DNA of 16,307 nucleotides from an uncultured Desulfobulbus sp. (GTDB lineage: Bacteria > Desulfobacterota > Desulfobulbia > Desulfobulbales > Desulfobulbaceae), in assembly GCA_946539945.1 (NCBI GenBank), contig CAMNHX010000003.1, positions 1-16,307 on the forward strand. The letters run 5' to 3'. The stretch's first letter is position 1. Each line of letters begins with the position of its first letter. The notes under the pieces are model-generated. The model did not search any database. It was not told where the DNA came from and saw nothing but the letters and a program-made list of their open reading frames with translations. Shown here piece after piece: positions 1 to 7,382 of the stretch. A program made the position numbers and the translations under genes.

Positions 1-58
1 TTTTTTGACCCGGAATGGGTCAAGTCAAAGCCTCTGGATAGGGGCAAGGAGAAAAACA

Positions 59-910
59 ATGTCCTGGAAGACGGATGAAAATGGCGCAATCGTGGTGACT
101 GACGGTAATCCTGTCTGGATTTACGAGTCTGGATCGGAAACTGGCAAGGAAGCTCCTGTAGAGTTTGGCAAGACTCTGGCAACAATCCAGAATATCACCA
201 AGGAGAGCATCAGCAGGAAGGAGAAGATCAACGAGTTGAAGGTCATTACCGGAAAACTCGAAGCAGCAGGCATTGAAGACCTGGACAAGTTCATTGCAGA
301 CGCCCGTGAAGCGCTGGAAACGGTGCAGAATCTCACTGACCAGCAAGCAGCACAGGCTGGAGAGATGGAGAAGATGAAACAGTCCATTGCCGACTCCTAT
401 CTGCGCCAGATCGATGCCTTGAAGGAATCTGCAAGGAAGGCGGATGCTGAATGGCAGGCAAAGCTGGCTGCAAAACAGCAGTCCATTGCTGATCTCATCA
501 TTCGTGGAGCCTTTGAAACCTCTGACTTCCTGCGCGACAAGACCGTGATGTTGCCTGATATGGCATACGCCTATTTTGGGCAGCAATTCAAGGTTGAGGA
601 GCGGGATGGTCGGCTGGTTGGTTATGCGGTTGACAGGAACGGGGATCGCATAATGAGTCTGAAGAATCCGGGACAATATGCAGACCCGCAGGAAGCCATT
701 GAAATCATTGTGGGTGATCATCCCCAAAAGGATAGGCTTCTGCGCATGGAATCCAGCGGCTCTGGACTGAAAGCGCCTCTTGGTACGAGTAGCGATACGG
801 CAAGCAGTTTGCTGAACCAGTACAAAGAGGCAAAGGCCAGAGGTGACGCTGGTTCCATGATTGCGCTCAAATCAAAAATGGCGGAACAGGGAGTGTCTTT
901 ACCTCTGTAA
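59..910 (+). CDS. Phage scaffolding-like protein (DUF6651 family)
   Basis: This 283-residue protein resembles the DUF6651 family, found in phage head-gene clusters just before the major capsid gene and thought to act as capsid scaffold. Visible features are the family-type N-terminus (MSWKTDENGAIVV, then a GNPVWIY stretch), a long charged helical or coiled-coil region at about residues 40-145, and a conserved-looking block at 145-228 (IRGAFETSDFLRDK, YFGQQFKVEERDG, a proline/aspartate segment, then HPQKDRLL). A Ser/Gly linker and a short helical tail follow. I chose the ATG at 59 because GGAG lies about nine bases upstream; an in-frame TTG at 5 would add 18 residues without a good ribosome binding site. 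It is the only plus-strand gene here. No capsid or other head gene follows; the next gene is a minus-strand rRNA methyltransferase. Assignment is from remembered family resemblance, so the scaffold role is an inference. Confidence 0.75.
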   Translation: MSWKTDENGAIVVTDGNPVWIYESGSETGKEAPVEFGKTLATIQNITKESISRKEKINELKVITGKLEAAGIEDLDKFIADAREALETVQNLTDQQAAQAGEMEKMKQSIADSYLRQIDALKESARKADAEWQAKLAAKQQSIADLIIRGAFETSDFLRDKTVMLPDMAYAYFGQQFKVEERDGRLVGYAVDRNGDRIMSLKNPGQYADPQEAIEIIVGDHPQKDRLLRMESSGSGLKAPLGTSSDTASSLLNQYKEAKARGDAGSMIALKSKMAEQGVSLPL

Positions 911-986
911 GGGGGTTTGACTGCAAAGCGGTACATGGAGCGGCTCGCCTTGGCCCTGTTGGTAGAGAGCGGCGATTTTGGCTGGT

Positions 987-1003
987 TTGGCCCTGTGGGC
1001 CAA
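987..1003. other. Short hairpin between the convergent phage-like gene and rlmD
   Basis: TTGGCCC (987-993), loop TGT, GGGCCAA (997-1003) form a perfect 7-bp stem immediately after the minus-strand methyltransferase stop. It sits between two convergent genes, so it could be a weak bidirectional transcription barrier. No T-run follows on either strand, so I do not call an intrinsic terminator. Confidence 0.35.
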
Positions 1004-1005
1004 GC

Positions 1006-2322
1006 TCACCGGTTCAAAACAGCCACGCTCTCGATATGATGGGTTTGCGGGAACATATCCACCACTGTGAGGCGCTCAAGCCTGTACCCGACTGCCAGCA
1101 ACAAACCCAGATCCCGGGCATGGGTAGCGGGATCGCAGGAAATGGAGACGATACGACGCGGCGCGAGTTTGGGCAACAGGGCTGTCGCCTTGCCCAGACC
1201 GGTTCGGGGCGGATCCAGAACCACGCAATCAAAGCGCTGACCTCTTGTGACCAACTGCTCCAGTTTGCGGTTCACGTCGCCAACCAGAAAGGAAAAGTGC
1301 CGCAGACCGTTTTGCCGCGCATTGTTTTCTGCCCACTGGACGCTGGCCTTGGCCCATTCCACCCCGGTCACTTGGAAACCCGCAAGCCCAAACGGCACGG
1401 AAAAATTGCCAGACCCGCAAAAGAGATCCAGTACAGTCTGGGGCTGGCATTCGCGGACCGCTTCCAGGACCAGCGCGACCAGTTGCCCGTTCAGGCTGGT
1501 GTTGGCTTGAAAAAAAGTGCCCGCAGGCCAGGAAAGCCGGTACTCCAGCCCACTGTGGACAAAATGCTGATGCAGAACCGGAACAGCGCCGTCTCTCTGG
1601 TACAAAACCACATTTGGGCGCCAGAGAATGCAATCCGCGCAAGGTTCGCGGGCAAAACGCAGGGCGACCTCCTTGCGTGCGCCTGCGTTCAAGGTTTTGC
1701 GGGCGTACAGAACCAGCACCACGCGCCCTGATTCCGGGCACTCGGCAAACTCCAGTTCCTGAACGCGCCCGGCAAACCAGGAACACAGCTTGGCACTTGT
1801 TGCCAATCCAGCCAGCGCCCGGTTGATGCCTGCACTGGCCAGAAGACAGCGCTGCACCGGAACAAGGCGTTTGCTGGCCCGTTGGAAAAAACCGGGACGC
1901 CCCGCAGCGTCCAGATGCAGACGCAGGCGATGGCGAGAGCCAAAGGCTTCGGGTGCAGGCAGGGCAGCAAGCTCTGACACCGTGTTCAGACCCGCACGGG
2001 TCAGGCATTCCGCCACAATGGCGGTCTTCATGCGCAGTTGCGCCGCCAAGTCGGCGTGTTGCAGGTTGCAACCTCCGCAATCCGCGTAATACGGACAGGC
2101 CGGGCTGATCCGTTCCGGTGCAGCTGCCACAATGTCCCGGACCAGCCCCTCCACATAGCCCTGTTTGCGCTGGGTCACGCGCAAAAGCACGGTCTCACCG
2201 GGCAAAGCGCCAGTCACCAGTGCGATCTTGCCCTCTGCCAGATGCCCCAGTCCCTGACCGCCATGCACGAGTTTTTCTATGAACAGCGGCGTCTCGCTGG
2301 GCTGGTTCTGGTTTGTATTCAT
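1006..2322 (-). CDS. rlmD: 23S rRNA (uracil-C5)-methyltransferase, RlmD/TrmA family
   Basis: Predicted SAM-dependent RNA m5U methyltransferase of 438 residues. An N-terminal TRAM domain (about 10-65) is followed by four cysteines placed like the [4Fe-4S] ligands of RumA/RlmD: C76, C82, C85 (CPYYADCGGC) and C159. The Rossmann methyltransferase domain shows motif I (LDLFCGSGNFSVPFGLAG, from residue 298), the LDPPRTGLG motif (369-377) and the catalytic-cysteine motif SISCDPATHARDL (C396), with the usual HIESV near the end. Start is the ATG at 2322: TRAM homology begins soon after it, and a GGGAG lies about 14 bases upstream. Upstream in-frame sequence to 2442 runs through inverted repeats and is probably non-coding. 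The RlmD (U1939) subtype is inferred from the cluster motif; RlmC/TrmA-like specificity cannot be excluded because paralogues share these motifs. Confidence 0.9.
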   Translation of the reverse strand: MNTNQNQPSETPLFIEKLVHGGQGLGHLAEGKIALVTGALPGETVLLRVTQRKQGYVEGLVRDIVAAAPERISPACPYYADCGGCNLQHADLAAQLRMKTAIVAECLTRAGLNTVSELAALPAPEAFGSRHRLRLHLDAAGRPGFFQRASKRLVPVQRCLLASAGINRALAGLATSAKLCSWFAGRVQELEFAECPESGRVVLVLYARKTLNAGARKEVALRFAREPCADCILWRPNVVLYQRDGAVPVLHQHFVHSGLEYRLSWPAGTFFQANTSLNGQLVALVLEAVRECQPQTVLDLFCGSGNFSVPFGLAGFQVTGVEWAKASVQWAENNARQNGLRHFSFLVGDVNRKLEQLVTRGQRFDCVVLDPPRTGLGKATALLPKLAPRRIVSISCDPATHARDLGLLLAVGYRLERLTVVDMFPQTHHIESVAVLNR

Positions 2323-2337
2323 CCGATATTGGGCACT

Positions 2338-2355
2338 CCCGGCATTCCTGCCGGG
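2338..2355 (-). promoter_or_regulatory. Hairpin overlapping the rlmD ribosome-binding region
   Basis: CCCGGCA (2338-2344), loop TTCC, TGCCGGG (2349-2355) form a perfect 7-bp stem in the leader of the minus-strand methyltransferase mRNA. The GGGAG that is the best ribosome binding site sits at the 3' edge of this stem on the mRNA, so folding could limit translation initiation. The structure is directly visible; a regulatory role is inference. Confidence 0.35.
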
Positions 2356-2397
2356 GAGGCAATGCCCCTCCGTGTTGTGGATTTTTGGGATTGTGAT

Positions 2398-2436
2398 CAC
2401 TGCTGTCTCATAGGCTGCACCTGTGAGACAGCAGTG
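2398..2436. repeat. 13-bp perfect inverted repeat between GH-like gene and rlmD
   Basis: CACTGCTGTCTCA (2398-2410) is the exact reverse complement of 2424-2436, with a 13-base spacer. It lies between the end of the glycoside-hydrolase-like gene and the start of rlmD, both on the minus strand. No T-run follows the stem on the minus strand, so a classical terminator is not supported. It could be a factor-assisted terminator, an mRNA 3'-end protecting stem or a decayed repeat. Confidence 0.6.
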
Positions 2437-2447
2437 CAGCATGACAA

Positions 2448-2471
2448 AAAAAGTGAAAACAGAATTGCTCT
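2448..2471 (-). repeat. Fragment of dispersed intergenic repeat (terminal motif)
   Basis: This 24-base stretch matches 9059-9082 at 23 of 24 positions (AAAAAGTGAAAACRGAATTG core). It overlaps the stop codon of the upstream minus-strand gene. Here only the end motif is present, without the palindromic interior seen at 8901-9082, so it is likely a solo end or remnant of the repeat family. Confidence 0.6.
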
Positions 2472-4428
2472 ATTTGCCCTGCCGGTCCTGCCTCCCCAAG
2501 AGCAAGATATTGACGCTTTGAGGCTTCAGGTCCAGGTTCGTCAAGGCGGAGAGGCTCTGGTGTTTCGGACTGGCGTCGCCCTCCTGCAAGGTTAAAAGAA
2601 CTGCCTTCTGATGCTGCAACACCGCTTCTTCCGCCTTCAGGTTGAGCGTGATGCGCCGGGGGGCGGTGTTGGTTACAAAGAGGGCAAGCTGTTTGCGTGC
2701 CTGGTCAGCGCAGGCGAACATGGCCAGATCAGGATGACCGCCTTGCAGTTCCAAAACCTGCGACAACTTGTGCGCCAACAGCAGCCGGAACACCTGCAGC
2801 ACCGGGCGCTCCTTCAACTGGATCTCCTGCAGATTTCTGGCCTCACCACGCAAGGCAAAGAGACCCTTGTGGTGGGTTTCGATGTCGTCGGTCATCATGA
2901 ACCAGCCAAAGGCGTGAAGCTGGCCCGTGCCTGCAGCATGGGCAAAGGCCGCGCCCAGCCAAAGCGAGGCGAAAAAGCTGTCCTGATCATAGACCGAAGT
3001 GTCGCTGCCAGAAGAAATGTTGGTCTGATTGATGACCAAAAGAGGCGCTGGACTTTTGCCAGCAGCAAAGCGGGCCGCCTCGTTCACCGCGTCCCGGAAA
3101 GCCTCGGTTGCCAGCAAGTCGCGGTACATCCACTCGTGCCAAGCCAGAAAGGGACGGGGAGCTTTCGGCATCAGCCCTTGCTGGTACAGGGCTTCCATCC
3201 AGTCCAGGCCCTTGCGGTCAGCATTGTCGTCCACCAAAGGGCCTTCCGTGAGCATGGAGGAGTCCGGGACCATAAGCGGAAACTCTGGCGCTTCGGCATC
3301 CTGTACTGCGCGCAGGGCCGCGAACCGCTTCAGGTACGCAGTTTTGCCAAAGCGCAGATTGGGTTCGTCCACAAAGGAAACAGCGGTCAGCGGCTCCTGC
3401 CCTGTTTTCCGGCTCTGTCGCAGGTCCCGTAATCCCTGCCGGGCATGTTCTTCAGCAATCATGGCCCGACTGTTCAGGGTACTGAACAGAATATATTCCT
3501 CGCGACAGGGAAAGGGCGCCAGACGCGCCCTCTGGGTATGCCCCGGCCTGTCTGCCAGTTCAGGGAAGAAGTAGTAGTGTACGGTTTCCGGGGACAGTTG
3601 CCGCAAAGCCTCTTCATAAGCTGGCGCAAGCGGGTAGGCGTCCAAGGCTACGCCCAGAAGCGGCGTTTCACCCAGAACGCGGCCTGTCAGCCGGACTTCA
3701 GCCTTGGCTGGTTTGAATTCCGGCATAAACAGGTGTTCCGGCTTCTGGGCAAAGAGGTTGGGAATACCGTCCAGCCAGAAGGCTGCCTTGCCGCTGTCCC
3801 TGAACAGGAGCGTCCAGACGCCGCTTTCATGCCTGTCCCCTGAAAAGTCCAGACCTGCGTGTTCCTTGACCGAAGAGTGCAGTTCCTTGGGCTTCAGTTC
3901 GTAGCGTTTTCCAGAGGGTGACAGCAGTTCATAAGCCTTGCAGCTGCCCCGGAAGGTGCGGGCGCGGAAGGAAAAGGCCCTGTTGTCAGCAGGGACACGG
4001 AAGTACAGTTTGGCTCCCTTGCCCGGACTGGTCAGGGAAAAATGCACCTTGGCCGGTTCAAAGACCGTGGGCGTGGCTGGATCAACACGCAGCGTGGTAG
4101 CGCGATGGCTCAAGCCGCAGACTTCAAAGCGGTAGTCGCCTGCGTCTCTCTTGGCAACCAGGACGGTGTCAGTTGTTTTTTTGTCGGCAGAGAGCAGGAA
4201 GCGGTTCAGCATCTCACCGTCCGGAGCCTGAAAGTACAGCCGGTCTCTTGTGCCCTCTGCCGCCCAAACGTTCTTGACGCCAAGCCGGGCTGTTTCACCA
4301 GCCTGCATACGCAGATAGACCACGCCGTCGCGCAGGTCAGGCCAAATAAGCGGCGGTGCGGCAAAGGCGCAGGGAACAGGACAACACAGGATCAGGACAG
4401 GCAGCAGAAAAAGGAAACAGGGATACAT
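2470..4428 (-). CDS. Exported glycoside-hydrolase-like protein of the polysaccharide cluster
   Basis: The 652-residue protein starts with a clear signal peptide (hydrophobic residues 4-23, AFA at 21-23 as likely cleavage end). Residues about 25-235 look like beta-sandwich domains. A central alpha/beta part contains SFVDEPNLRFG (351-361), FLAWHEWMY (427-435), LLVINQTN (463-470) and HAFGWFMM (505-512), resembling strands of a TIM-barrel hydrolase. The tail (about 565-645) looks like the beta domain that closes many clan GH-A enzymes. E355 in the DEPN context is the best acid/base candidate, but I cannot assign a GH family or nucleophile. Start ATG at 4428 has GGAG six bases upstream. Its position after polysaccharide glycosyltransferase genes suggests trimming or release of the nascent polymer in the periplasm, as PslG does in the Psl system. 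That role is inference; the fold assignment is moderate. Confidence 0.65.
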   Translation of the reverse strand: MYPCFLFLLPVLILCCPVPCAFAAPPLIWPDLRDGVVYLRMQAGETARLGVKNVWAAEGTRDRLYFQAPDGEMLNRFLLSADKKTTDTVLVAKRDAGDYRFEVCGLSHRATTLRVDPATPTVFEPAKVHFSLTSPGKGAKLYFRVPADNRAFSFRARTFRGSCKAYELLSPSGKRYELKPKELHSSVKEHAGLDFSGDRHESGVWTLLFRDSGKAAFWLDGIPNLFAQKPEHLFMPEFKPAKAEVRLTGRVLGETPLLGVALDAYPLAPAYEEALRQLSPETVHYYFFPELADRPGHTQRARLAPFPCREEYILFSTLNSRAMIAEEHARQGLRDLRQSRKTGQEPLTAVSFVDEPNLRFGKTAYLKRFAALRAVQDAEAPEFPLMVPDSSMLTEGPLVDDNADRKGLDWMEALYQQGLMPKAPRPFLAWHEWMYRDLLATEAFRDAVNEAARFAAGKSPAPLLVINQTNISSGSDTSVYDQDSFFASLWLGAAFAHAAGTGQLHAFGWFMMTDDIETHHKGLFALRGEARNLQEIQLKERPVLQVFRLLLAHKLSQVLELQGGHPDLAMFACADQARKQLALFVTNTAPRRITLNLKAEEAVLQHQKAVLLTLQEGDASPKHQSLSALTNLDLKPQSVNILLLGRQDRQGK

Positions 4429-4493
4429 GGCAGACTCCGCAAAGGTGAAAAGAGAAGGGGACTGTACCGGATTTTCAGACCGGGATGAAGCGG

Positions 4494-4533
4494 AAAAAAA
4501 TAGGGCCAGAGACGGAAGTCTTCGTCTCTGGCC
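4494..4533 (-). terminator. Intrinsic terminator after the GT/PST/PilZ-like fusion gene
   Basis: GGCCAGAGACG (4504-4514) and its exact complement (4523-4533) form an 11-bp stem with an 8-base loop. Read on the minus strand it is followed by a run of seven T residues (complement of 4494-4500). It lies 35 bases after the stop codon of the fusion gene and before the hydrolase-like gene, so the latter needs read-through or its own promoter within about 65 bases. Confidence 0.9.
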
Positions 4534-4568
4534 TGGGCAAGCAGACAGGGTTGGCCTGGGCAGGAAGT

Positions 4569-6731
4569 TCAGTCGCTCAAGATACATTCCCGCAGGATGT
4601 ACTTGTCAATCAGATAGCGGCTGTACTCGGAGTTGGGCGTATATTCCAGAATGATCTTGTCCGTGTTGGGCGTGAGTCCCGCTTCTGCCCGATAAAACTT
4701 CGCGGTGCAACGGGCAATGCGGTCAGAATGTTTGGTATGCACCATTAGGGTCACGTCATGCACGTTTTCAATCATCAGCCAGAGCCGATCTTCTGAAGGG
4801 ACCATGAAAGCCAGAGATGTATAGCTGATGTCATACAGGGGATAGGGAAAACAGCCTTCCCCTTCGTGCAGAATGATGGTGTTGTTTGCCTTGAGCCGAC
4901 GCTGGGCACGGCGATCCCGGGTTCCTGGCTTGAAACCACGATGCAAACGGTGCTGGAACTTGAAGAGGCATTCCTGCACAACCTTTTTGCCCACAGAAAA
5001 ACAGGTGAGCCAGATCCATTTGAACTGCATCCAGACCGAGCAGTTCTCGCAGTAAATGCGGTTGTCCAGCATGGAACGCACCCGTTCCGGGGTGTGGTGT
5101 GGTGTGATCATCTGGGAAACGCCGGTCAGGCCGGGCTTGACCAGAAAGCGTGTGTCTGAAGTGGCGAAGTCGGTCAAGCGGGCAACACGCATCGGGCGCG
5201 GGCCAATAATGTTGATGTCACCCCGGAGCAGGTTGAAGAGCTGGGGCATTTCGTCCAGCCGGGTGCGCCGCAAAAAATCGCCGCCCCTGATGGTCAGGTC
5301 CATGTCAGCGGTGTACAGCTTGGACCCAATGATCTGGGAGGCATTTTCCTTCAAAGTACGAATCTTGTACTGGTTAAAAGGCTTCTTGTACTGGCCGACC
5401 CTGCGGCAGGCGTAAAAAAAGGGGCCTTTCTCCCGGAAAACCACCTTGAGCACAAAGTAGATGAAGCCCATGATCAGTAGTGCAGGCGGGAGAAAGACAA
5501 TGCCCATGAGGATGCGCACACCCAGGTTTTCCAGTTTGCCCCGGAAGGTGGGAACAAGCCCGTATTCTGCGGCCAGTTTTTCCAGGCGTTCCTGCTCTGG
5601 GTCTTTGGCAATAACTGTCTGCCAGAGTACAGGCAGTGCGGTCAGGGCTGCCGCGCCAGCAACCCAAAAACGGATCAGGGCCAGAAAGGCAATGCCCAGA
5701 ATTTCAGCCGGGGCGCGTTTCTGCCACTTTGTGACGGTCAGACCACAGGTAAAGGCAAAGGAAAGAGCCAGAATCAAGGGCAAGAGCTTCGGCCAGACAG
5801 GCAGGGCAAGCAGCCCGACCACCAGCGCCACCAGGCTCAAGGCCGAAACCACCGGAAAGCGCAGCACGCGCCAGGTGCAGCCGTTTTTCCGGATCAGCTG
5901 TATGGCCCCCTGCTGCCGCCAGTACTCCTTGCGCACAAACTGGAGGAAATTGCTGTCCGCGCCCCAGTGCGTGGCCGTGAGTTCGCCGCTGCCCAGACAG
6001 GTGAAGCCTGCCTGCGAAAGCCGCATGACCAGATCCTTGTCTTCGCCGGTTTGCAGGTCCTCGTCAAAGCCGCCCACCTTGTCAAAAGCGGCTCTGGTCA
6101 TGATCAGGTTGGTGCTGGCCAGATAATCCACCTTTTTCACGCCCCTGATCCGATTGCGGTTCTCCCAGATGCCAAACAGGCCCTCAACCCCGGCAACTGT
6201 ATTCAGGCCCAGCACATCGCAGGACTGACTCTGCCGGAGTTGCGCAAAGTAAGCCAGAAAATTGGCAGGCATTTCCATGTCTGCATCAATAAAGGCCAGC
6301 ACTTCACCCTGCGCCAGCGCTGCCCCCCGGTTGCGCAGGGCGGCAATTTTGCCTTGCGGCATGGACTCCACCCTTGCGCCCAAAGAGGCGGCTATTTCCG
6401 CAGTCCGATCGGAAGAACCGTTATCAACCAGAATGATCTCCAGTGCGCTGCGCCCCACGGTCTGGGCCAAAAGGCTGTTGATGCAACGGGCAATGCTGGC
6501 TTCTTCATTTTTGGCAGGAATAATGATGCTGTACATAAGCGCTTGCGGATGATTCCCGTGCGCACTGTCTGGATACCCCGCATCATCAGCTGCGCGAGAG
6601 GACAGCCGGTTCAGTGAGGGCTGTGCGGGAGCGGGAAAGATGTGTACTTTGGCGCGCGCGGTGATGCGTCCTGTCTTGGGAGATGCGCGGCGCTCGTTCA
6701 TCAGAAGATTGAGGTGCAGGTTCGTTTTCAT
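4569..6731 (-). CDS. Fusion: family-2 glycosyltransferase + membrane region + initiating sugar-phosphate transferase + PilZ-like tail
   Basis: A 720-residue multidomain protein. Residues 1-65 are a low-complexity extension. Residues 66-280 are a GT-A family-2 glycosyltransferase: SIIIPAKNEE, ILVDNGSSDRT (100-110), the DAD metal motif (149-151), GEDKDL (229-234) and WRQQG (271-275). Hydrophobic segments lie at about 293-332 and 345-370. Residues about 400-595 are a bacterial sugar transferase (WcaJ/WbaP/PssY C-terminal domain): membrane hairpin 404-430, FREKGPFFY, YKIRTL, LRRTRLDEMPQLFNLLRG and NIIGPRPMR (507-515). This part should transfer a sugar-1-phosphate to undecaprenyl phosphate. Residues about 600-720 show RRAQRR (607-612, RxxxR) and DISYTS (634-639), a degenerate PilZ signature. 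Start ATG at 6731 has GGGAGGAG six bases upstream; the later ATG at 6536, where GT homology begins, has no good site. Both catalytic parts sit in the cytoplasm or at its membrane face. A terminator follows. Confidence 0.88.
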   Translation of the reverse strand: MKTNLHLNLLMNERRASPKTGRITARAKVHIFPAPAQPSLNRLSSRAADDAGYPDSAHGNHPQALMYSIIIPAKNEEASIARCINSLLAQTVGRSALEIILVDNGSSDRTAEIAASLGARVESMPQGKIAALRNRGAALAQGEVLAFIDADMEMPANFLAYFAQLRQSQSCDVLGLNTVAGVEGLFGIWENRNRIRGVKKVDYLASTNLIMTRAAFDKVGGFDEDLQTGEDKDLVMRLSQAGFTCLGSGELTATHWGADSNFLQFVRKEYWRQQGAIQLIRKNGCTWRVLRFPVVSALSLVALVVGLLALPVWPKLLPLILALSFAFTCGLTVTKWQKRAPAEILGIAFLALIRFWVAGAAALTALPVLWQTVIAKDPEQERLEKLAAEYGLVPTFRGKLENLGVRILMGIVFLPPALLIMGFIYFVLKVVFREKGPFFYACRRVGQYKKPFNQYKIRTLKENASQIIGSKLYTADMDLTIRGGDFLRRTRLDEMPQLFNLLRGDINIIGPRPMRVARLTDFATSDTRFLVKPGLTGVSQMITPHHTPERVRSMLDNRIYCENCSVWMQFKWIWLTCFSVGKKVVQECLFKFQHRLHRGFKPGTRDRRAQRRLKANNTIILHEGEGCFPYPLYDISYTSLAFMVPSEDRLWLMIENVHDVTLMVHTKHSDRIARCTAKFYRAEAGLTPNTDKIILEYTPNSEYSRYLIDKYILRECILSD

Positions 6732-6780
6732 GGCGTCTCCTCCCACAACTGAAGCTTGGTGTTCGGTGAGGCTGGGTAAA

Positions 6781-7140
6781 CAAGCCCGTCCTGAAGGGCG
6801 GAGCTTTATGGTCAAAGAACAGAATCCTTTGCCACATTGGGGCGGTTTACAGCGCCCCTTGATTGCCTGAAAAGGCAATCAAGGCTTGCAAGGTTGTTTT
6901 GACCTGCATTCAGGTCAGCGTGGGCAAGCTTGACACAAAACGGACCAGAAAACGGTTTTTGCATAAGACGCCTTTTTGAGCCAGAGGCTTCCCGCCAAAG
7001 CTGTTTGGCGCTTTTTGGGAGCCGTTGCCCTGAAGACGCTTGCGACGATTCAGGTCTTTATCGCGTGCAAAGCTCTCTCACAACCCCTCAAAACACGCAA
7101 CATGGAGAGGGCGTTTCCTCCCCGGCTGGAAAGCCGGGGT
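6781..7140 (-). mobile_element. Possible IS200/IS605-type non-autonomous element or end remnants
   Basis: Two G+C-rich hairpins resemble the subterminal hairpins of IS200/IS605-type elements, including the tnpB 3'-end/omega-RNA hairpin. One is 7120-7139, read on minus as CCCCGGCT-TTCC-AGCCGGGG within an AAGACC...AGGA context. The other is 6782-6806, read on minus as an AAGC-started stem around CCGCCC-TTCA-GGACGG. No TnpA or TnpB reading frame survives between them. If each marks one end, the 360-base interval would be a palindrome-associated element mobilised in trans. This is pattern resemblance only. Confidence 0.3.
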
Positions 7141-7320
7141 CTTGGCGTCCAATATGGGATGAACCCGTCGTCCCGCCTTGTAGCCCCAAACCGGACAAGT
7201 GTTCTTGAGTGGAAAGGATTATGCACGAAACGTTCCTGCACCGCTAATCAGATAAAAGAGGATAATAATGACATTTTCTCTCCTATTTATTCAATACGCA
7301 ATTGCAAAAAGAAAATCTGT

Positions 7321-7382
7321 GCGACATTTTTTGCGGTCCTGATGCCTGATGGGGAGCAGGACACAAGGGTGACATTTTTTGC
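7321..7382. repeat. Paired 14-base direct repeats flanking a small inverted repeat
   Basis: GCGACATTTTTTGC (7321-7334) and GTGACATTTTTTGC (7369-7382) match at 13 of 14 positions and start 48 bases apart. Between them GTCCTG (7336-7341) pairs with CAGGAC (7357-7362). A third partial copy, TGACATTTT, lies at 7269-7277. The arrangement resembles repeated operator half-sites or a small duplicated insertion footprint. No function is assigned. Confidence 0.5.

Noticed and set aside
1010..1020. GGTTCAAAAC resembling a tRNA T-arm
   Set aside because: It is the last codons of rlmD; no acceptor stem, D-arm or anticodon arm can be assembled around it.
935..1039. A 34-codon plus-strand frame after the phage-like gene, starting MERLALALLV
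   Set aside because: No ribosome binding site, no recognisable protein, and its second half runs antisense into the conserved end of the rlmD coding sequence. It could be a truncated phage frame, but nothing supports expression.
1036..2595. Several long frames on the plus strand opposite rlmD and the hydrolase-like gene
   Set aside because: They are antisense to strongly conserved coding sequence (TRAM, cluster and methyltransferase motifs), have no ribosome binding sites and encode low-complexity, Pro/Arg/Gln-rich products.
6732..6878. N-terminal extension of the fusion gene beyond the ATG at 6731
   Set aside because: The GGGAGGAG site immediately before 6731 decides the start. The upstream frame runs through hairpins of the spacer and shows no protein-like composition.
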